A DNA stretch of 61,819 nt from JBAZWV01 sp964393325. GTDB lineage: Bacteria; Patescibacteriota; Patescibacteriia; 2-12-FULL-60-25. The stretch lies in contig CAYMTE010000006.1 in the NCBI GenBank assembly GCA_964393325.1, positions 1-61,819 on the forward strand, read 5' to 3'. Positions 52,066 to 60,141 of this stretch are shown piece by piece. The notes under the pieces were generated by a model. It searched no databases. It had not been told where the DNA came from and was given only the letters and a program-made list of their open reading frames with translations. The first letter of the stretch is position 1. Each line of letters begins with the position of its first letter. The translations under genes were made by a program, and so were the position numbers.

Positions 52066-52929
52066 CTAGAGGAACGTGGCGGTCCACGATCCAGCCGGAG
52101 AAAGAGTGATTTGATCTGTTGCCGTTCCGGAGATCGTCATTCGATCGGGTGAAATCGTTCCCTCAAAGAAGTAGTCGCCCCAATCGAGGAAGACGTGGTC
52201 TCCTTGGATGATTCCGACGTCGAGGTCTGACCACTCATCTTCGAACATGCGTCCGGTTTGTGTGAAGAAGAAGGTGGTATCTGGATCGGTACCTTGCCAA
52301 GAGAATTGCCAAGCGCCTTCAATATTCACGATTGCGCATACGTCGACGGACGCGCAAAGCTCTGTCTGGCACGATGCTGCGTTTGGCGGACACGTATTGT
52401 GTGCGCAGGCAGTAACGGTTCCGCAGGGCTCCTCGTTGTCCGCGGTATCGAAAATATCCGTGGCAGAGACCGGCCAACAGAAGTTGTCGTTCGGCCCATT
52501 GAGGCAGTGGATCTCGATGGCGGAGGATGAAGATGTCCAGCTGAACGGGAGAGCGATGTCCGAGTAGTCTCCGTTCACGTCACCTGCTGCGGTAGCGACG
52601 ATGTGCTCGCACGTCATCGGCGCCTGTCTGCGCGAGGCGAAGCTCATGGATGACGGATTGATTTCGCATCCGGCATTCAAGAAGACCTCTGTTGCAAACG
52701 CCGGTGTATCCGTGACGCGCGGAGTGTTTTGCACATGGGTGTCCTGCGAGGGGAAGCTGGACGCGAAATATTCGCGGTCAGGTGAAGATCCTCCAAGAGG
52801 TTCTTCTGTCGCAGCCCCTCCCGATCCTCCTTCGGAGAGATGATCGGGAAGATCTTCTTGCGGGGAAGATGTCTCGTTGCAAGCGAATACGATGAAACAA
52901 CAGGAAAGCAAATAGGAAATTCGTTTCAC
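52066..52929 (-). CDS. predicted lipoprotein of unknown function
   Basis: 287 residues from a GTG at 52929, which has GGAGG 6 nt before it; an ATG at 52950 is in frame but lacks a site. Lipobox IVFAC (Cys at about 17) after a short basic and hydrophobic N-terminus. Ser/Gly/Glu-rich spacer, then a Cys-rich middle (CGTVTACAHNTCPPNAASCQTE) with at least eight cysteines, and a C-terminal Trp/Asp-rich beta domain (GAWQFSWQGTDPDTTFFFTQ). I recognise no family. Processed by LspA, the next gene upstream. Cell-surface location is inferred from the lipobox. Confidence 0.65.
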   Translation of the reverse strand: MKRISYLLSCCFIVFACNETSSPQEDLPDHLSEGGSGGAATEEPLGGSSPDREYFASSFPSQDTHVQNTPRVTDTPAFATEVFLNAGCEINPSSMSFASRRQAPMTCEHIVATAAGDVNGDYSDIALPFSWTSSSSAIEIHCLNGPNDNFCWPVSATDIFDTADNEEPCGTVTACAHNTCPPNAASCQTELCASVDVCAIVNIEGAWQFSWQGTDPDTTFFFTQTGRMFEDEWSDLDVGIIQGDHVFLDWGDYFFEGTISPDRMTISGTATDQITLSPAGSWTATFL

Positions 52930-52987
52930 GATGATCCTCCGTTCGTACATTGTGGTTCGCGAGAGCGAACCCGCACCTTATCCATCG

Positions 52988-53485
52988 CTACGTGGTTTTT
53001 TGTGTGTCGTCAAGAGGACGAGATGCTTTTTCAGATTTTAGCGAAAGGTGTTCGGTTCGCGAGACGAATACGTAGAGTAGCAGGCCGCTGGCAATGAGAA
53101 TGTCGGCGATATTTAAAACGGAACGATTGAAGAGAAGGATCCAGTCAAATACGTAACCCCATGCGATGCGATCCCATAAGTTACCCAGCGCTCCGGTAAT
53201 CGTGAGTGTGAGGGCAAGACTCGCCGTCAGCTCGTTGCGCTGATAGGTTCGTATGAAGAGGGTGCCGAGAATGAAGAGCGAGAGAATGGTGAAGATGATG
53301 ATGACGAATTGAGGGATCGGAATGTTTGCGATGATTCCGTAATTCTGATGCTGCGTTGTTGTCAGTATCTGCGATATGAAAGACAGCCCGCGTTCTGCGG
53401 GCTGCTTTTGCATGAGATCTTTTGTGTACCGGTCAGCCGCAAAGCCGATGACGGCAACTGCGGGGATGCTCCACGCGTATTTCAC
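52988..53485 (-). CDS. lspA: signal peptidase II (lipoprotein signal peptidase)
   Basis: 165 residues from the GTG at 53485, which overlaps the TGA of the DksA-like gene (GTGA); a longer GTG start at 53512 would overlap by 30 nt. Four membrane helices; catalytic Asp motifs GALGNLWDR (about 117) and FNRSVLNIADILI (about 135), plus NYGI near 60. It cleaves the signal peptide of diacylglyceryl-modified prolipoproteins. At least three predicted lipoproteins (7731, 52066, 59292 genes) are in the window. Confidence 0.92.
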   Translation of the reverse strand: MKYAWSIPAVAVIGFAADRYTKDLMQKQPAERGLSFISQILTTTQHQNYGIIANIPIPQFVIIIFTILSLFILGTLFIRTYQRNELTASLALTLTITGALGNLWDRIAWGYVFDWILLFNRSVLNIADILIASGLLLYVFVSRTEHLSLKSEKASRPLDDTQKTT

Positions 53486-53856
53486 ATTTCTTGTGTGAGC
53501 AGCTTTTTGCACTCGATGCAGCTTGAAGACGCTGGGCGTGCTTCTAATCGCTTCAGGTCAATTTCTTTTTTGCAGTATTTGCAGATGCCGTATTCGCCTT
53601 TGTCTACGAGGGCGAGCGCTTTTTGTACGTCGCGGAGCTCTGCTTCAAGACGGGCTTCGATGGAAAGTTCGTCCGCATATTCGCTAATTTCCGCGGCGTT
53701 ATCATCAACAGAATTGCTTCCGCTTTCTGGATAGGTCGCGTCAAAATGCCCGGGCGTCGAAGGGTCTTTCGTCCCGATGTCTGAGAGCTCCCGTTCGAGA
53801 CGGGTTTTTTCTTCGAGTAGGCGCCCTTTAAAATGTTCCAACTGTTCGTTCGTCAT
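53482..53856 (-). CDS. DksA/TraR-type zinc-finger protein
   Basis: 124 residues. N-terminal coiled coil with KGRLLEEKTRLERELSDI, an acidic segment (SVDDNAAEISEYADEL), and the C4 zinc finger GICKYCKKEIDLKRLEARPASSS plus CIECKK (about 92-118). Such proteins enter the secondary channel of RNA polymerase. The coiled-coil tip carries DPSTPGHFD rather than the classical DxxDxA acidic tip, so ppGpp-type DksA action is uncertain. Translationally coupled to lspA. Confidence 0.85.
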   Translation of the reverse strand: MTNEQLEHFKGRLLEEKTRLERELSDIGTKDPSTPGHFDATYPESGSNSVDDNAAEISEYADELSIEARLEAELRDVQKALALVDKGEYGICKYCKKEIDLKRLEARPASSSCIECKKLLTQEM

Positions 53857-53997
53857 ATGGGTGCGAATGAGGTTTCAAGAAGTTTATCTGTGTATGCAAA
53901 ACGAGACAAGGGCGGAATATACTAGAGAATTTCTCAACACTTAGACACGGCGCAGACGAGGTGTCCGCGAAACGTCAAAATGTTTAGAAATGATAAA

Positions 53998-54260
53998 GGC
54001 CGCGACGGGGCCCTATTGCGATAATGGCAAATGTGGCTGCGCGGCCTTACGCCTGGACGCGGGTCCGAAGTCGTCTGCGTTGGGGTTTCCCGAGGAATCG
54101 GGAGGTAGGGGTCCTCCGTGAGGAGGCCAACGTGACGAGGGGGACACAGCAAGTGTCTAGGTGTGAGAAGGGGCTGTTGCCTCGACCTGATCCTGGTAAT
54201 GCCCCAGGTGGTCCGAAGACCGCATTCTCCAAAAGGAGTGGGGATATACCTAAGATTTTT
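53998..54260 (+). ncRNA. putative structured RNA, family not recognised
   Basis: About 260 nt of GC-rich sequence with many nested stems: GGCCGCG/CGCGGCC closing 53998-54046; CGTTGG (54078-54083) with CCAACG (54127-54132) enclosing two hairpins (CCCG/CGGG and CCTCC/GGAGG); GACAC/GTGTC (54143-54157); CCTGG/CCAGG (54192-54208); GGTC-CGAA-GACC (54210-54221); CTCC-AAAA-GGAG (54227-54238). GGTCCGAAG occurs twice. A T-run (ATTTTTTATTTT) follows, favouring the plus strand. Not a match to RNase P, tmRNA, 6S or SRP RNA that I could defend. Strand and exact ends are uncertain. Confidence 0.4.
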
Positions 54261-54546
54261 TATTTTGGCTTTTTGGTTTCCTGAGACCTGCCAAAAACGG
54301 CAAGTTCTGGATCGAGTCGATGCATAGAACCGACGTCCGTTAAACAGGAACGGGAGTCGGCCCAATAACAGTGAAAAGAACGAATGTCAGATGATCGGCG
54401 CGCTTGGCGCCCCCGGGTAAACGACCTTGCCGGCCGAAACCGTGAAGATGAGCCCGCATTTCGCGTTGCTCGGAACAAAGGTGCTGAAAGAACGATTCGT
54501 ACTTGTGTATAGTACCGTATTTTTTCCACCTTTTCAATGGCGAATG

Positions 54547-54599
54547 TGTGGATAAGTTTTATAAATAGCGCTGGTATTAGCCATTTTGTGTTATCCACA
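54547..54599. promoter_or_regulatory. two convergent perfect DnaA-box 9-mers
   Basis: TGTGGATAA at 54547-54555 and its inverse TTATCCACA at 54591-54599 face each other 35 bp apart, with an AT-rich stretch between them (AAGTTTTATAAATAGC). Confidence 0.6.
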
Positions 54600-54619
54600 G
54601 GTAAAAAAATTGGGGACAA

Positions 54620-55690
54620 TCACCAACACACGTTCAATTTTTGGTTCGATCCTTGGATGCCAAAGAGGCGAACAGGGAATAGGCCTTCTTCAAATGAAAA
54701 AAGGAGATTGCCGGCGCAGGTAGAAGGAATAGCGGTTTCATTCCAATGAATAGAGCCATTTTCAATGGTCACCTGTCGTTCTTCGATCCGTAGGGAACCG
54801 CCCATTGGCCGCTCCCATGTTCCTGTTGTAGATGTCGCAAAAAGCTGATCGGGTCGATAGAGCTCGGAGAGCGTCGATCCGTCTTGTAAAAGAGTTTCTC
54901 GTTGATCCGCAAGTCCCGCAGCTTCGCCGATACGTACGGCTTGGTCACGCGAAATTTGGTCTGTTATATCAAAAGCGATCCCCGTAGATGTTGTGCCGTG
55001 TGTCCAGCGGACGGAAAGGGCTTCCCCGAGCATGGACGGGTCGATATCCAGCGCTGATAAAGAGGGGGCGATATATGGGCCGGCCTCAGGGAATGCACGG
55101 AGATTGATGTAGCCGTCTCCTACGAAGGATTGGATGGAGGGCGAAGGAGGCGCTGTTGCGTAATCTGTTTTCCACCCGTGTGACGTAAGCGGACCGTTGA
55201 TACGCGTGCCGTTCCAATGCAGCGCAAGCCACGCGCCATGGATGTAATTCGAGACATGACCCGAGAGTGAAGCAAGCGACGTGGTAGATGTTGGGTGAGG
55301 CGCATCTCCTTCAAACGACCAGCGAAAGATGTGTGGCGTGAGTGCGAACGGACGAAGGGAGCCGTTTTCGTCTTGTGTGAAACCGACGAAGACCGGAAAC
55401 GGTTCGGATGAACGTTGTGCGTGCTGCCAGAGCTGCGGAAAGCTATCTGGAATGCGCATCGATGCTGGGATGAATGCGAGCGCGATTGGATTTGAGGGCG
55501 CGGGCACGCGAACGCAAAAAAGGAAAAGTGCGATCACTAAAACGCCGAGTATCCCAAAAATCCCCGCGACGAGCGCGAGGATCTTTGGGATTCGTGACCG
55601 GGGCGCAGGCGCACCATAGGCGAGAATGACGCTTCCGGACGGAATCGAGGAGTCTTTAATGAAGGTCTCCATCGAGGATATGGTACTCAC
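54620..55690 (-). CDS. unknown single-helix membrane protein
   Basis: 356 residues from a GTG at 55690 that overlaps the pnp stop (GTGA); the first ATG is at 55672. A cytoplasmic N-terminus (about 1-35), one helix (LALVAGIFGILGVLVIALFLF, about 37-57) and about 300 extracytoplasmic residues with no Cys cluster or known motif. Weak internal similarity to DUF3352-type folds cannot be judged. Translational coupling to pnp suggests co-expression, not shared function. No SD for either start. Confidence 0.6.
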   Translation of the reverse strand: MSTISSMETFIKDSSIPSGSVILAYGAPAPRSRIPKILALVAGIFGILGVLVIALFLFCVRVPAPSNPIALAFIPASMRIPDSFPQLWQHAQRSSEPFPVFVGFTQDENGSLRPFALTPHIFRWSFEGDAPHPTSTTSLASLSGHVSNYIHGAWLALHWNGTRINGPLTSHGWKTDYATAPPSPSIQSFVGDGYINLRAFPEAGPYIAPSLSALDIDPSMLGEALSVRWTHGTTSTGIAFDITDQISRDQAVRIGEAAGLADQRETLLQDGSTLSELYRPDQLFATSTTGTWERPMGGSLRIEERQVTIENGSIHWNETAIPSTCAGNLLFSFEEGLFPVRLFGIQGSNQKLNVCW

Positions 55691-57927
55691 GGACGGCGAT
55701 TTCCGCCACCCGGTCGCATTCCATTTGGTTTTCGGTCGCCGCGAAGGGGCCGTTCGTCTCGTTCCGTGGGTTTGTAGTTAGGGTCGGCCCGCTTGATCGA
55801 GAGGTTGAGTCGTCCCATGGAATCGATCTCATAGACCTTTACCGTCACCATGTCTCCAATCTTCACGACATCGCCGACTTTTTCGACACGCGTCGGCGCG
55901 AGTTCGGAAATGTGCACGAGGCCTTCTTGCTTTGGGAGGATTTCGACAAATGCGCCGAAGTCCATCACGCGGGTCACCGGACCGGTAAAGATTTCGCCAA
56001 CGGCGACTTCACGCGTAAGCTGTTTTACCCAGTCGACCGCCTTCTTCATTCCTTCCGGATTGACGGAGGTGATCATCACGAGCCCGTCGTCTTCGATGTC
56101 GATTTCAACATTGCAGGCATCAATGATCTCATTGATCATCTTTCCGCCTGGCCCGATGACATCGCGGATACGCTCCGGGTTGATGCGGAACGACTCGATA
56201 CGCGGAGCCCATTGAGAGAGCTCAGCGCGCGGTGCAGGGATAACGGCCTCGATTGCATCCAAGACCTTCATGCGTGCGGTGCGTGCAGCGGTAAGCGTTT
56301 CCTGAACGACGGAGAGCGGGAGTCCCTTTGTTTTTGTATCCATTTGGATGGCGGTAATTCCCGTTCGGGTCCCGGCAACCTTAAAGTCCATGCCGCCTGT
56401 TCCGTCTTCGAGATCTTGAAGGTCGGTAATGACGCGGAACCGTCCCGTTGCTTCATCGCTTGCGCATCCCATGGCGATTCCTGCGACCGGTGCAAGGATC
56501 GGAACGCCAGCATCCATGAGCGCGAGTGTTGATCCGCATGTGGCGCCCATGGAACTTGAGCCGTTCGATCCGAGGACTTCGGAGACGATGCGGATCGTGT
56601 ACGGGAACGTCTCGCGGTCAGGCATGACGGGCATGATGGCTCGCTCAGCGAGCGCGCCGTGACCGATTTCACGTCGGCCGGGTCCGCGGTTGCCCTTGGT
56701 TTCGCCAACGGAGTAGCTTGGGAAATTGTAATGATGGAAGAATCGCTTCTTTGCCTGGAACTCCATCGTGTCGAGCGTTTGTTCCATGCCCGGACTTCCG
56801 AGCGTGAGACACGAGAGTACTTGAGTGGATCCGCGCATGAAGAGTCCGGATCCGTGCGTACGCGGCATCACCGCGACGACGTTTTGGAGTTCGCGAATTT
56901 CATCGAGCGCGCGTCCGTCGCCACGTCGTCCTTCATCCAAAATGAGTCGCGTGATTTCGCTGTCGACGAATTCGTCTACGATCTCGGCACAGATTTTTCG
57001 ATCATCTTTTGAAACGCCGTTCGTCATGAGATGCGCATCGAGATCTGCTTTGAGTCGCGAGACCGCTTGCTTGCGATCTGCCTTTGTCTTTAACGGGACT
57101 TCGAAGAGCGTTGCCTCTCGTGTTTTGAGATACGCTCGCGCCATGTCGTGAAGGCTAGCGCGCTTTTCCATTGCGGCGCTTTCGTCATCGGTTTTTGGCG
57201 AAAACACATCCGCTTTTTGTTTCCCGACGGCGGCACGAACCTTCTCAATGAGTTGGATGACCGGGTGCAATTGTTCGTGTGCCCAGGCGATCGCGGCATA
57301 CGCGTCGTCTTCGGAGAGCTGATTTGTGCCGGCTTCAAGCATGACGGTTTTTCCGTTCGCGCCTGCGACGACGATATCAATTCCGCCTTCAGCGGTTTGT
57401 GCGTAGGTCGGGTTTAGTACCCATGCGCCGTTGACGCGACCGACGCGGAGCGCGGCGATCGGTCCTTCCCACGGGATGTCGGAAATAGCGAGCGCACAGG
57501 ACCCGCCGATCAAGCCCGGGATGTCTGCATCGTTTTCTTGGTCGTGCGAAAAAACTGTCGCAACAACGGCGACTTCATTGCGCATGCGATCGTCAAATAA
57601 CGGACGGATCGCACGATCAATCAATCGACCCGAGAGAATCGCTTCGTCGGTCGGACGTCCTTCGCGCTTGATGAAACGTGAGCCCTTGATGCGACCCGCG
57701 GCATACATGCGTTCTTCGAAATCAACTTGGAGAGGAAAGAAATCCAGTCCTTCACGAGCGCCGCCCATGGTGGCGGTGCAGAGGACGACGGTATCGCCAT
57801 AGCGGACCGTGCACGCGCCGTTCGCCTGTTGCGCGAGGAGGCCGGTTCCGATGGTGAGCGTTCGTCCGCCCCACTCGATCGAAAATTCTTTTTGCTGTTG
57901 CATAGAAGTGATAGGAGTATTCCCCAT
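55687..57927 (-). CDS. pnp: polyribonucleotide nucleotidyltransferase (PNPase)
   Basis: 746 residues. Two RNase PH-like domains (first: TVLCTATMGGAREG-like VVLCTATMG, DFFPLQVDFEERMYAAGRIKGSRFIKREGRP; second: GRGDGRALDEIRE-like and DMEFQAKKRFFHHYNFPSY), then KH domain (FRINPERIRDVIGPGGKMINEI, about 590) and S1 domain (GEIFTGPVTRVMDFGAFVEILP, about 660), with an Arg/Pro-rich tail. It degrades RNA from the 3' end by phosphorolysis. An in-frame ATG at 57903 is the alternative start. A 13-bp hairpin lies in the region before the gene. Confidence 0.95.
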   Translation of the reverse strand: MGNTPITSMQQQKEFSIEWGGRTLTIGTGLLAQQANGACTVRYGDTVVLCTATMGGAREGLDFFPLQVDFEERMYAAGRIKGSRFIKREGRPTDEAILSGRLIDRAIRPLFDDRMRNEVAVVATVFSHDQENDADIPGLIGGSCALAISDIPWEGPIAALRVGRVNGAWVLNPTYAQTAEGGIDIVVAGANGKTVMLEAGTNQLSEDDAYAAIAWAHEQLHPVIQLIEKVRAAVGKQKADVFSPKTDDESAAMEKRASLHDMARAYLKTREATLFEVPLKTKADRKQAVSRLKADLDAHLMTNGVSKDDRKICAEIVDEFVDSEITRLILDEGRRGDGRALDEIRELQNVVAVMPRTHGSGLFMRGSTQVLSCLTLGSPGMEQTLDTMEFQAKKRFFHHYNFPSYSVGETKGNRGPGRREIGHGALAERAIMPVMPDRETFPYTIRIVSEVLGSNGSSSMGATCGSTLALMDAGVPILAPVAGIAMGCASDEATGRFRVITDLQDLEDGTGGMDFKVAGTRTGITAIQMDTKTKGLPLSVVQETLTAARTARMKVLDAIEAVIPAPRAELSQWAPRIESFRINPERIRDVIGPGGKMINEIIDACNVEIDIEDDGLVMITSVNPEGMKKAVDWVKQLTREVAVGEIFTGPVTRVMDFGAFVEILPKQEGLVHISELAPTRVEKVGDVVKIGDMVTVKVYEIDSMGRLNLSIKRADPNYKPTERDERPLRGDRKPNGMRPGGGNRRP

Positions 57928-58000
57928 GAGACTGAATCAGCAGAGGCTGATCTGTGTCTCATGGCGAATGATGAATAGATGATGGCGAGGAGTTCCGTCT

Positions 58001-58030
58001 CGTAGGGACAATTCAGAAATTGTCCCTACG
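58001..58030. repeat. perfect 13-bp inverted repeat upstream of pnp
   Basis: CGTAGGGACAATT-CAGA-AATTGTCCCTACG without a T-run. It lies 74 nt before the longer pnp start and 26 nt after the NYN gene stop. A processing (RNase III-like) site or 3' stabiliser is plausible. Confidence 0.75.
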
Positions 58031-58055
58031 CTCTTCAAGAGAGATGTCGGAGATC

Positions 58056-58628
58056 CTAGAAGGAAACTTTAATATGTTTCTCGTTCGGCGTCGATTCCTC
58101 GTCGATGTCGTCGTGCGACGGGGAGGTCCGGCGACTGCGCATGAGGAACTGACGGGAGGCGGAAAGATCCGTAAAACTATCTGCCATCGCGCGAAGTCCA
58201 GCATTTGTGGACTCGCCAAACGCGACAACTTCCACCATAACGCCGTGCCCGTGAAGGTATTCGACGAGCGGACAAAAGTCTCCGTCTCCAGTCATGAGGA
58301 TGATGACATCGACTTTTTCAGAAAGCATGACGGCATCGATTGCCATGCCGACGTCCCAATCTGCCTTTTTCGCGCCAGAGGAATACTCTTGGACGTCTTT
58401 AATTTTCGGTTCGATGTTCGCTTCTTTGAGCGCATCGAAAAAGGCGGCTTCCTCGCCGGTTTTCGATTTTGCGACATACGCAATCGCACGGACGAGGGGG
58501 CGCCCATCAACAGCAGCTTCGACGGCCTTTCCAAAATGGAGGCGTGCGCCATGAAGGTGCTTCGCAGAGTGATACATGTTTTGCGCATCAACGAGAACAG
58601 CGACGCGCTGTGAAGGATGTTTGACCAT
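58056..58628 (-). CDS. NYN-domain (LabA/DUF88-like) PIN-fold nuclease-type protein
   Basis: 190 residues. RVAVLVDAQNMYHSAKHLHG (first Asp, DxxN), AKKADWDVGMAIDAV (central acidic site) and IILMTGDGDFCPLVEYLH (the TGDGDF metal site) are the NYN signature; VMVEVVAFGESTNAGLRAMADSFTDL follows. These folds cut RNA in other systems, but activity here is not shown. The gene lies between rpsO and pnp on the same strand, so an RNA-related role fits. It has its own strong promoter and ends 26 nt before the pnp hairpin. Confidence 0.85.
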   Translation of the reverse strand: MVKHPSQRVAVLVDAQNMYHSAKHLHGARLHFGKAVEAAVDGRPLVRAIAYVAKSKTGEEAAFFDALKEANIEPKIKDVQEYSSGAKKADWDVGMAIDAVMLSEKVDVIILMTGDGDFCPLVEYLHGHGVMVEVVAFGESTNAGLRAMADSFTDLSASRQFLMRSRRTSPSHDDIDEESTPNEKHIKVSF

Positions 58629-58716
58629 ACGGGAAGAGCAAAAAGCTCTACGGGTAAAAAATAAGGGAAACTGTATTAAAACGTACCTTCCTATCTATAA
58701 AATGGACAGGATGCTT

Positions 58717-58745
58717 GTTATAGCAAAAAACCGCGAAAAAGTCAA
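58717..58745 (-). promoter_or_regulatory. promoter of the NYN-pnp unit
   Basis: Minus strand TTGACT (58740-58745), 17-nt spacer, TATAAC (58717-58722), just downstream of the rpsO terminator. Confidence 0.75.
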
Positions 58746-58756
58746 TGGTTTTGATA

Positions 58757-58786
58757 CAAAAACTCCCGGAGATGTTCCGGGAGTTT
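58757..58786 (-). terminator. terminator after rpsO
   Basis: Minus strand AACTCCCGG-AACATCT-CCGGGAGTT followed by TTTG. Confidence 0.85.
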
Positions 58787-58792
58787 TATGTG

Positions 58793-59053
58793 TTACACCT
58801 TGAGCTTGCTCATGAGCTCGTCGTACGCTTTTGCGTCTTCGCGCTTCAGGTACTTCATCTGGCGGCGGCGTTCGCCAACCTTTTTGATGAGACCGCGACG
58901 TGAGGAGAAGTCTTTCTTGTGACCTTTGAGGTGATCCGTGAGATCCTTGATCTCTTCGGTCAAGATCGCGATTTGGACCTGCGGCGAACCGGTGTCCGTC
59001 GGATGGGTCTTAAACTTTTCAATGATTTTCTTCTTCTTGTTGGCGTCCAACAT
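58793..59053 (-). CDS. rpsO: 30S ribosomal protein S15
   Basis: 86 residues from ATG 59053 (MLDANKKKKIIEKF); the longer reading to 59077 adds non-family residues. THPTDTGSPQVQIAILTEEIKDLTDHLK, then HKKDFSSRRGLIKKVGERRRQMKYLKREDAKAY is the S15 pattern. It binds 16S rRNA and, in E. coli, its own message. As in E. coli it lies upstream of pnp, but here the NYN gene intervenes. Confidence 0.96.
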   Translation of the reverse strand: MLDANKKKKIIEKFKTHPTDTGSPQVQIAILTEEIKDLTDHLKGHKKDFSSRRGLIKKVGERRRQMKYLKREDAKAYDELMSKLKV

Positions 59054-59291
59054 AGGAGATCGGAACCGTTCGCCCACGAGTGATCCTTGCGAATCGACTC
59101 CTGGGCGGATGATCCCGGATTCGCGTCACGTCGAGTATGAAGGGGTATGTATTCTTCAAACCAAACGGACGTAGGAGTAAGTAGCGAAAGACTAGCAAAA
59201 CAGGCGTATTTTGGCAAGTGGTTGACAGCACGTCGCATGCCGGACACGCTAAATACTGTTCTTTGCATCATCGGGGCCCAAAGGAGGAGTT

Positions 59292-60026
59292 ATGAACAGA
59301 CGAGCGCTCGTTTGCATCATTAGCGCGTTCGCCGGTATTTCAGGGTCCTGCAACACACCGGCTGCAGTGAATATCCGAACGGCAGGGCATATTTCGGCGG
59401 GGAGCGAGGCGCATGAGCGCGTGGCGACCATCGAAGAATCGCCGAGGCTGGCTTCGTGCCTCGCAGAAGGGCGTACACGATTTGGCGAGTCATTCGTCGA
59501 CGTGCACGTTGATCAACTATCGCTGGACGAGATGGATTGCGGCGAGTGTCGATTACGGATCGATATTCGTCCGTCGGAACAACCTCTATGGACGGACGAC
59601 GTCCAACCGGGATATCTGTACGGGAATCTTACGCTGGAGAATCCGAGTGATTCGGTTCTCGAGCGCCTTCACGACACGTGCGCGGAATGGGGCGATTGGC
59701 CTCGGTTTAGCGGGATCTGTGAATGGCAGCGGTTGCCGTCAGGGGGATGGCAAAGCGATATGTTCGCCGTCGTCATTGTGAACGGTGTTCCGGACGTCGC
59801 GCTCGTCGACCTGGAAAACCCGCTCGGTACCGAGAGACGTGTCGCGCCGGAACGGTATCCGGTATTCGACCAGGATACGGGAATCGTCTTTGAGCATGCG
59901 CTCCTCGCGAGCGTGCTCGCACACGTACTCGAGTTCTCCGGCGTCATCCATTTCCACGCTTCGGCTGTCGAAGTGCTTGATGCGACGGATGGTCGATTGC
60001 TCGGGTGCCTCCCTGCGTCTTCGTAG
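59292..60026 (+). CDS. predicted lipoprotein of unknown function
   Basis: 244 residues, preceded by AAAGGAGGAGTT. Short signal (MNRRALVCIISAFAGISG) with a Cys at position 20 (ISGSC), so lipidation is plausible. Mature part: Cys-containing segments (DCGECRLR, DTCAEWGDW, GICEWQR) and a hydrophobic, acidic C-terminus (FEHALLASVLAHVLEFSGVIHFH). No family recognised. Its strong ribosome site is unlike most neighbours. Own terminator follows; single-gene unit. Confidence 0.6.
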   Translation: MNRRALVCIISAFAGISGSCNTPAAVNIRTAGHISAGSEAHERVATIEESPRLASCLAEGRTRFGESFVDVHVDQLSLDEMDCGECRLRIDIRPSEQPLWTDDVQPGYLYGNLTLENPSDSVLERLHDTCAEWGDWPRFSGICEWQRLPSGGWQSDMFAVVIVNGVPDVALVDLENPLGTERRVAPERYPVFDQDTGIVFEHALLASVLAHVLEFSGVIHFHASAVEVLDATDGRLLGCLPASS

Positions 60027-60037
60027 CACACATCTCT

Positions 60038-60060
60038 ATCCCGCCACGCGGGATTTTTTA
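60038..60060 (+). terminator. terminator after the 59292 lipoprotein gene
   Basis: ATCCCGC-CAC-GCGGGAT followed by TTTTTA. Confidence 0.85.
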
Positions 60061-60071
60061 TCCCGTGTTTC

Positions 60072-60100
60072 TTGACATTTCACGATTTTTTTGGTAGTGA
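60072..60100 (+). promoter_or_regulatory. possible promoter of the 60142-60768 gene
   Basis: TTGACA (60072-60077), 17-nt spacer ending in TGG, TAGTGA (weak -10). Confidence 0.4.
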
Positions 60101-60141
60101 ATTGAATGTCCATTGATCGTTCACAAGGGAAGAGAGGACGA

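Larger units (their letters stand above)
53857..54619. other. 763-bp gene-free stretch with structured sequence
   Basis: Between the DksA-like gene and the 54620-55690 gene. Three parts: a TATACT -10-like element at 53918-53923 (plus strand), a GC-rich highly foldable part (53998-54260), and an AT-rich end with two facing perfect DnaA 9-mers. A minus-strand promoter (TTGAAA, 17 nt, TACTAT, about 54507-54535) reads leftward. No credible protein. Confidence 0.6.

Noticed and set aside
54171..54199. Minus-strand similarity to SRP RNA domain IV (ACCAGGATCAGG...ACAGCC)
   Set aside because: The GGAA tetraloop and its stem are missing, and the surrounding fold is better on the plus strand.
53998..54619. 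RNase P RNA, tmRNA or 6S RNA
   Set aside because: No GAGGAAAGTCC-type core, no tRNA-like ends with CCA, no long single rod. Identity left open.
54260..54619. 119-residue frame upstream of the 54620 gene
   Set aside because: Low-complexity, basic and Ser-rich, crosses the DnaA boxes and the structured region; no ribosome site.
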